Positions 5,412 to 7,654 of a stretch of DNA of 7,654 nucleotides are shown here, one piece after another; the stretch's first letter is position 1, and each line of letters opens with the position of its first letter. A program made the position numbers and the translations under genes. The DNA is from Treponema sp. (GTDB lineage Bacteria > Spirochaetota > Spirochaetia > Treponematales > Treponemataceae): the NCBI GenBank assembly GCA_017614655.1, contig JAGABO010000104.1, positions 1 to 7,654 on the forward strand, in the 5' to 3' direction. The notes below the pieces were generated by a model. The model was not told the origin of the DNA. It made no database searches and saw only the letters and a list, made by a program, of their open reading frames with translations.

Positions 5412-6629
5412 TTACCGTTTTCCGGCGTTTTCCTTTAAAAAGCACTTCTGTTCATACATTTGTTTATCGGCACGGCTAAAAACAGAAGTATAGTTACTGT
5501 CCTGTGTCGGATTAAAGTCTGCAGATCCGCATGAAACAACAACTTTTCCTTCCAAAAGATTTTTTTGTACTTTGCGGTTGAACGATTTAATCAGGGGTTT
5601 GCGTTTTGTAAAATCCTCACCGCTAAGGAATGCAACAAATTCATCTCCACCGATTCTGTAAACAGGGCTGTGTTTAAAATGACTGCTGATAAGGGAACAT
5701 GCGGCCTGTATATACCTGTCTCCTTCTTCATGGCCCAGCGTATCATTTATAATTTTAAGTCCGTTAACATCAAAAACAGCAGCTGCAAAGTCTTTAAGGA
5801 GTCCGTCTTCGATTCTGCGGTTAATAGCATCGATATCTTCCATATAAGCAGCTTTGTTTTTAACCCCTGTAAGCGGATCTGTATAGGCCCTCTGTCTTGT
5901 AGAACCGAGTTCCACTTCCTGAATATTTTTAATCTGAATCAGTTTTTCCAGTTCTTCGCGCTTTTCTTCCTTTTCGTGTTCCAGAAGGAATGTGTGGAGA
6001 AGGCATGTTCCAAGAAGAAATCCCACGGAATAAAACGGCATGAGCGGAAAAAACACCTGAACTACGATAAAGAAAGACATTACCGTGCTGAATCCGCAGA
6101 TTGTACGGTGTCTGTATCTTGTCTTTTCCTTAGTTATGCATGTTACTATAAGAGTGTATAATGCCGTGGCAATGAACATCCCGACCTGAAGCATAAAGTT
6201 AAGGCTTCGTGCAAAGCCGGTATAATAATTACAGTCATCATCAAACCAGAATGCTATGGGAACAAAGAAGTTTATGACAACAATAGAAACCTTTAAAATA
6301 AAGACAATCCAGCCCGTATATTTAAGAATATAGGCAAATTTATTTTTTCTTGCCAGATAAACGATAACGTACTGAGTCCAGAGCAGAACCGAAACCGCCA
6401 TGACAATAAAATAAACGTATGTTTCAACAAAGGCTGCCGTTTTAATTTTAAGGGATGGCAGAATAATCCATGTAAAGTCTGTAATATAGAAGAACATTAA
6501 GCTTATTAAAAAACGTCTGTACCATTTATTAGCGGGAATGTCAGAAAATCCCGGTCTTTCTGTAAGGACATCAAAGTTGATTATCAGGTGAATTAGTAAG
6601 GCAAGAATGCCTATGCTGGAATAATACAC
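5412..6629 (-). CDS. Membrane-bound GGDEF diguanylate cyclase
   Basis: This 405-residue inner-membrane protein should make cyclic di-GMP from two GTP. About seven hydrophobic helices fill 1-216 (roughly 3-20, 40-58, 68-91, 102-124, 143-165, 178-198 and 200-215), a sensor-like region of unrecognised family. A charged coiled-coil linker (217-247) follows. The GGDEF domain (about 248-395) shows TDPLTGVKNK (250-259), FDVNGLKIINDTLGHEEGD (286-304, metal-binding Asp287) and an intact GGDEF signature (327-331), so it should be active. The usual RxxD inhibitory site before the signature is replaced by FKHS (318-321), so product inhibition through that site is not expected. The start is GTG, set by GGAG 7 nt upstream; there is no ATG nearby. 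There is no EAL or HD-GYP partner in the window. It shares a divergent 187-bp spacer with the 6817 lipoprotein gene. Confidence 0.92.
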   Translation of the reverse strand: MYYSSIGILALLIHLIINFDVLTERPGFSDIPANKWYRRFLISLMFFYITDFTWIILPSLKIKTAAFVETYVYFIVMAVSVLLWTQYVIVYLARKNKFAYILKYTGWIVFILKVSIVVINFFVPIAFWFDDDCNYYTGFARSLNFMLQVGMFIATALYTLIVTCITKEKTRYRHRTICGFSTVMSFFIVVQVFFPLMPFYSVGFLLGTCLLHTFLLEHEKEEKREELEKLIQIKNIQEVELGSTRQRAYTDPLTGVKNKAAYMEDIDAINRRIEDGLLKDFAAAVFDVNGLKIINDTLGHEEGDRYIQAACSLISSHFKHSPVYRIGGDEFVAFLSGEDFTKRKPLIKSFNRKVQKNLLEGKVVVSCGSADFNPTQDSNYTSVFSRADKQMYEQKCFLKENAGKR

Positions 6630-6636
6630 TGTTGTT

Positions 6637-6640
6637 CTCC
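6637..6640 (-). promoter_or_regulatory. Ribosome binding site deciding the GTG start of the cyclase
   Basis: On the minus strand GGAG is followed by 7 nt and then GTG (6629-6627). This is the only initiation signal before the first transmembrane helix and supports GTG as the start codon. No convincing promoter was found for this gene in the spacer. Confidence 0.6.
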
Positions 6641-6723
6641 GATATTAACTAAACTTTAACATTATTTGAGCATTTAGAAAAGTCTTTTTTCCTGAGGCAG
6701 TCCTGTGACATTAAGATTTCTGG

Positions 6724-6743
6724 CAGCCCCTCAAATCCGGCTG
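6724..6743. other. Small inverted repeat upstream of the 6817 promoter
   Basis: CAGCC (6724-6728) and GGCTG (6739-6743) are perfect reverse complements around a 10-nt loop, 6 bp before the -35 box. It could be an operator in the divergent spacer, but a 5-bp stem is weak evidence. Confidence 0.2.
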
Positions 6744-6749
6744 TTCGAC

Positions 6750-6778
6750 TTGCTAACTTGCGCTGTGTAAGTTATAAT
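6750..6778 (+). promoter_or_regulatory. Sigma-70-type promoter of the 6817 lipoprotein gene
   Basis: TTGCTA (6750-6755) and a perfect TATAAT (6773-6778) are separated by 17 bp. This is the best promoter in the window. It predicts transcription from about 6785 and a 5' leader of about 32 nt. The spacer contains a direct ACTTGC repeat (6748-6753 and 6756-6761) partly overlapping the -35. Confidence 0.7.
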
Positions 6779-6806
6779 TTAGAAAAACATTTAAGACGAA
6801 AGTCAT

Positions 6807-6810
6807 GGAG
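6807..6810 (+). promoter_or_regulatory. Ribosome binding site deciding the start at 6817
   Basis: GGAG lies 6 nt before ATG 6817. An earlier in-frame ATG (6805) overlaps this site and has no ribosome binding sequence of its own, so 6817 is preferred. Confidence 0.65.
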
Positions 6811-6816
6811 TTAATA

Positions 6817-7650
6817 ATGATTAGACGTAGATTTTTTGCATCCCTCCTGAGCGTAACGGGAGCTTTTGCCTTTATATCCTGCGGATCAACTCCTCAGGAA
6901 GAACCTGCTCCTGTTCAGGAAGAAGTGATTGTGGAGGAAGTTCCACAGGTTGTTGAAGAAACTGTTGTTGAAGTAAAAGATAACAGCGAAGCTTATCTTG
7001 CTGCCCTTGCTGATGCAAAAGCAAAGAAGGAACGCATAGACAGGGAAGGTTTCGCTTCTTATGATCAGAAATCTTATGATAACGGTGCACAGTTACTCGA
7101 AGGTCTTTCCGGGGCAGATCCGGTTGTTCTTCCGGGAGACAATCAGCTTAAGCAGGCACAGGAAGCTTCTGCAAGTTTTGATGCCGTACTTAAGGCTGCA
7201 TTCAGGTCACTTGCAAAGGATGCACGTAAGAAGGCTGTTGCTGCCAAAAAGGATGCAGATTCCGTAAAGGCAGCTGTTTCGCGCAAGGCAGATTATGACA
7301 GTGCAGTAAAGCTTGTTAAAGACGGTGACTCTCAGTTTGTTACAGGCGGTGCTGAGCAGGCAGTTACAAGTTACGAAAAAGCAGCAGCTTCTTTTACATC
7401 CCTCTACGAAGATATTTTTGAACGCCGTGCAAAGGCTCAGAAAGCTATCGAAGAAGCAAAGAAGCGTGTTGCAGAAAGTGAAAGCAATGCAGTTGCTGCA
7501 GATGATGAATTCCCTCTCGGAGACAAAGCTGTAGAAGGAATTGTTGACGAAAACACCCAGCTCCTCGAAGCAGATGATTTTACTTCACAGGAAAATGCAG
7601 CAGTTGTTTTGAGTGATGATATTGCTGAAGAAGCGGGAGAAGAAAAATGA
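6817..7650 (+). CDS. Alanine/lysine-rich, largely helical lipoprotein
   Basis: This 277-residue protein is a predicted lipoprotein of unknown function. The signal peptide begins MIRRRFFASLL and ends in the spirochaete-type lipobox FISC with Cys22. An acidic, Pro/Val/Glu-rich tether spans 27-54. Residues about 57-218 are strongly helical and rich in Ala, Lys and Asp. They hold two loosely similar units, each with a YD or DYD motif, a Gly-containing turn and an Ala/Phe-rich helix (for example YDQKSYDNGAQLLEGL at 82-97 and YDSAVKLVKDGDSQF at 160-174). The pattern resembles TPR-like helical hairpins, but I do not claim a domain. The tail (225-277) is acidic. It has a strong promoter and a Shine-Dalgarno, and its stop overlaps a probable next start at 7647, so it likely heads an operon. 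A periplasmic scaffold or binding role is only a guess. Confidence 0.85.
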   Translation: MIRRRFFASLLSVTGAFAFISCGSTPQEEPAPVQEEVIVEEVPQVVEETVVEVKDNSEAYLAALADAKAKKERIDREGFASYDQKSYDNGAQLLEGLSGADPVVLPGDNQLKQAQEASASFDAVLKAAFRSLAKDARKKAVAAKKDADSVKAAVSRKADYDSAVKLVKDGDSQFVTGGAEQAVTSYEKAAASFTSLYEDIFERRAKAQKAIEEAKKRVAESESNAVAADDEFPLGDKAVEGIVDENTQLLEADDFTSQENAAVVLSDDIAEEAGEEK

Positions 7651-7654
7651 AAAA
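7647..7654 (+). CDS. Probable start of the next gene, cut by the window end
   Basis: ATG at 7647-7649 overlaps the TGA of the preceding lipoprotein (7648-7650) in the ATGA arrangement typical of translational coupling. GGGAG (7635-7639) stands 7 nt before it, a good ribosome binding site. Only two codons (Met-Lys) are visible, so nothing can be said about the product. Confidence 0.55.

Noticed and set aside
6805..6816. Start of the last lipoprotein at ATG 6805
   Set aside because: GGAG (6807-6810) overlaps this ATG and is spaced correctly for ATG 6817, which also gives a more typical Met-Ile-Arg-Arg-Arg signal peptide.

Overview
The window looks like chromosomal DNA from a spirochaete, most likely a Treponema-type organism. 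This is an inference from several signs: two lipoproteins with loose spirochaete-style lipoboxes, an exported OmpA-C protein and a P60-type hydrolase side by side, a moderate base composition, and a membrane diguanylate cyclase. I could not check it by search. I see no rRNA, tRNA, CRISPR array, integrase or transposase gene. The protein-coding genes belong to ordinary families. The unusual part is the non-coding DNA at about 2558-2979.

Layout. Bases 1-525 (minus) hold the 5' two thirds of pyrF, orotidine 5'-phosphate decarboxylase, cut off by the window edge. Diverging from it on the plus strand are an exported protein with a C-terminal OmpA peptidoglycan-binding domain (630-1985) and, 44 bp later, an exported NlpC/P60 protein (2030-2557). 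This pair is probably one cell-envelope transcription unit. A 422-bp gene-free stretch follows. It is filled by two very long imperfect hairpins (2562-2735 and 2762-2948) that share a 26-bp sequence present three times. Next is a plus-strand lipoprotein of unknown function (2980-3705). It ends 8 bp from the end of a convergent metallo-beta-lactamase/beta-CASP RNase-type gene (3714-5270, minus). Upstream of that gene lies a seven-helix membrane GGDEF diguanylate cyclase (5412-6629, minus). Diverging from the cyclase is an alanine/lysine-rich lipoprotein (6817-7650, plus) with a good promoter. Its stop codon overlaps the probable start of another gene at 7647.

How the genes relate. Three products concern the envelope or periplasm directly: the OmpA-like protein binds peptidoglycan, the NlpC/P60 protein would cut or bind it, and the last lipoprotein is anchored and largely helical. 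The beta-CASP protein acts on RNA and the GGDEF protein makes c-di-GMP. They share a strand but are separated by 141 bp with their own signals, so they need not be one operon. Two starts (pyrF and the 2980 lipoprotein) have a -10-like hexamer ending exactly 6 nt before the ATG and no Shine-Dalgarno, which suggests leaderless transcripts.
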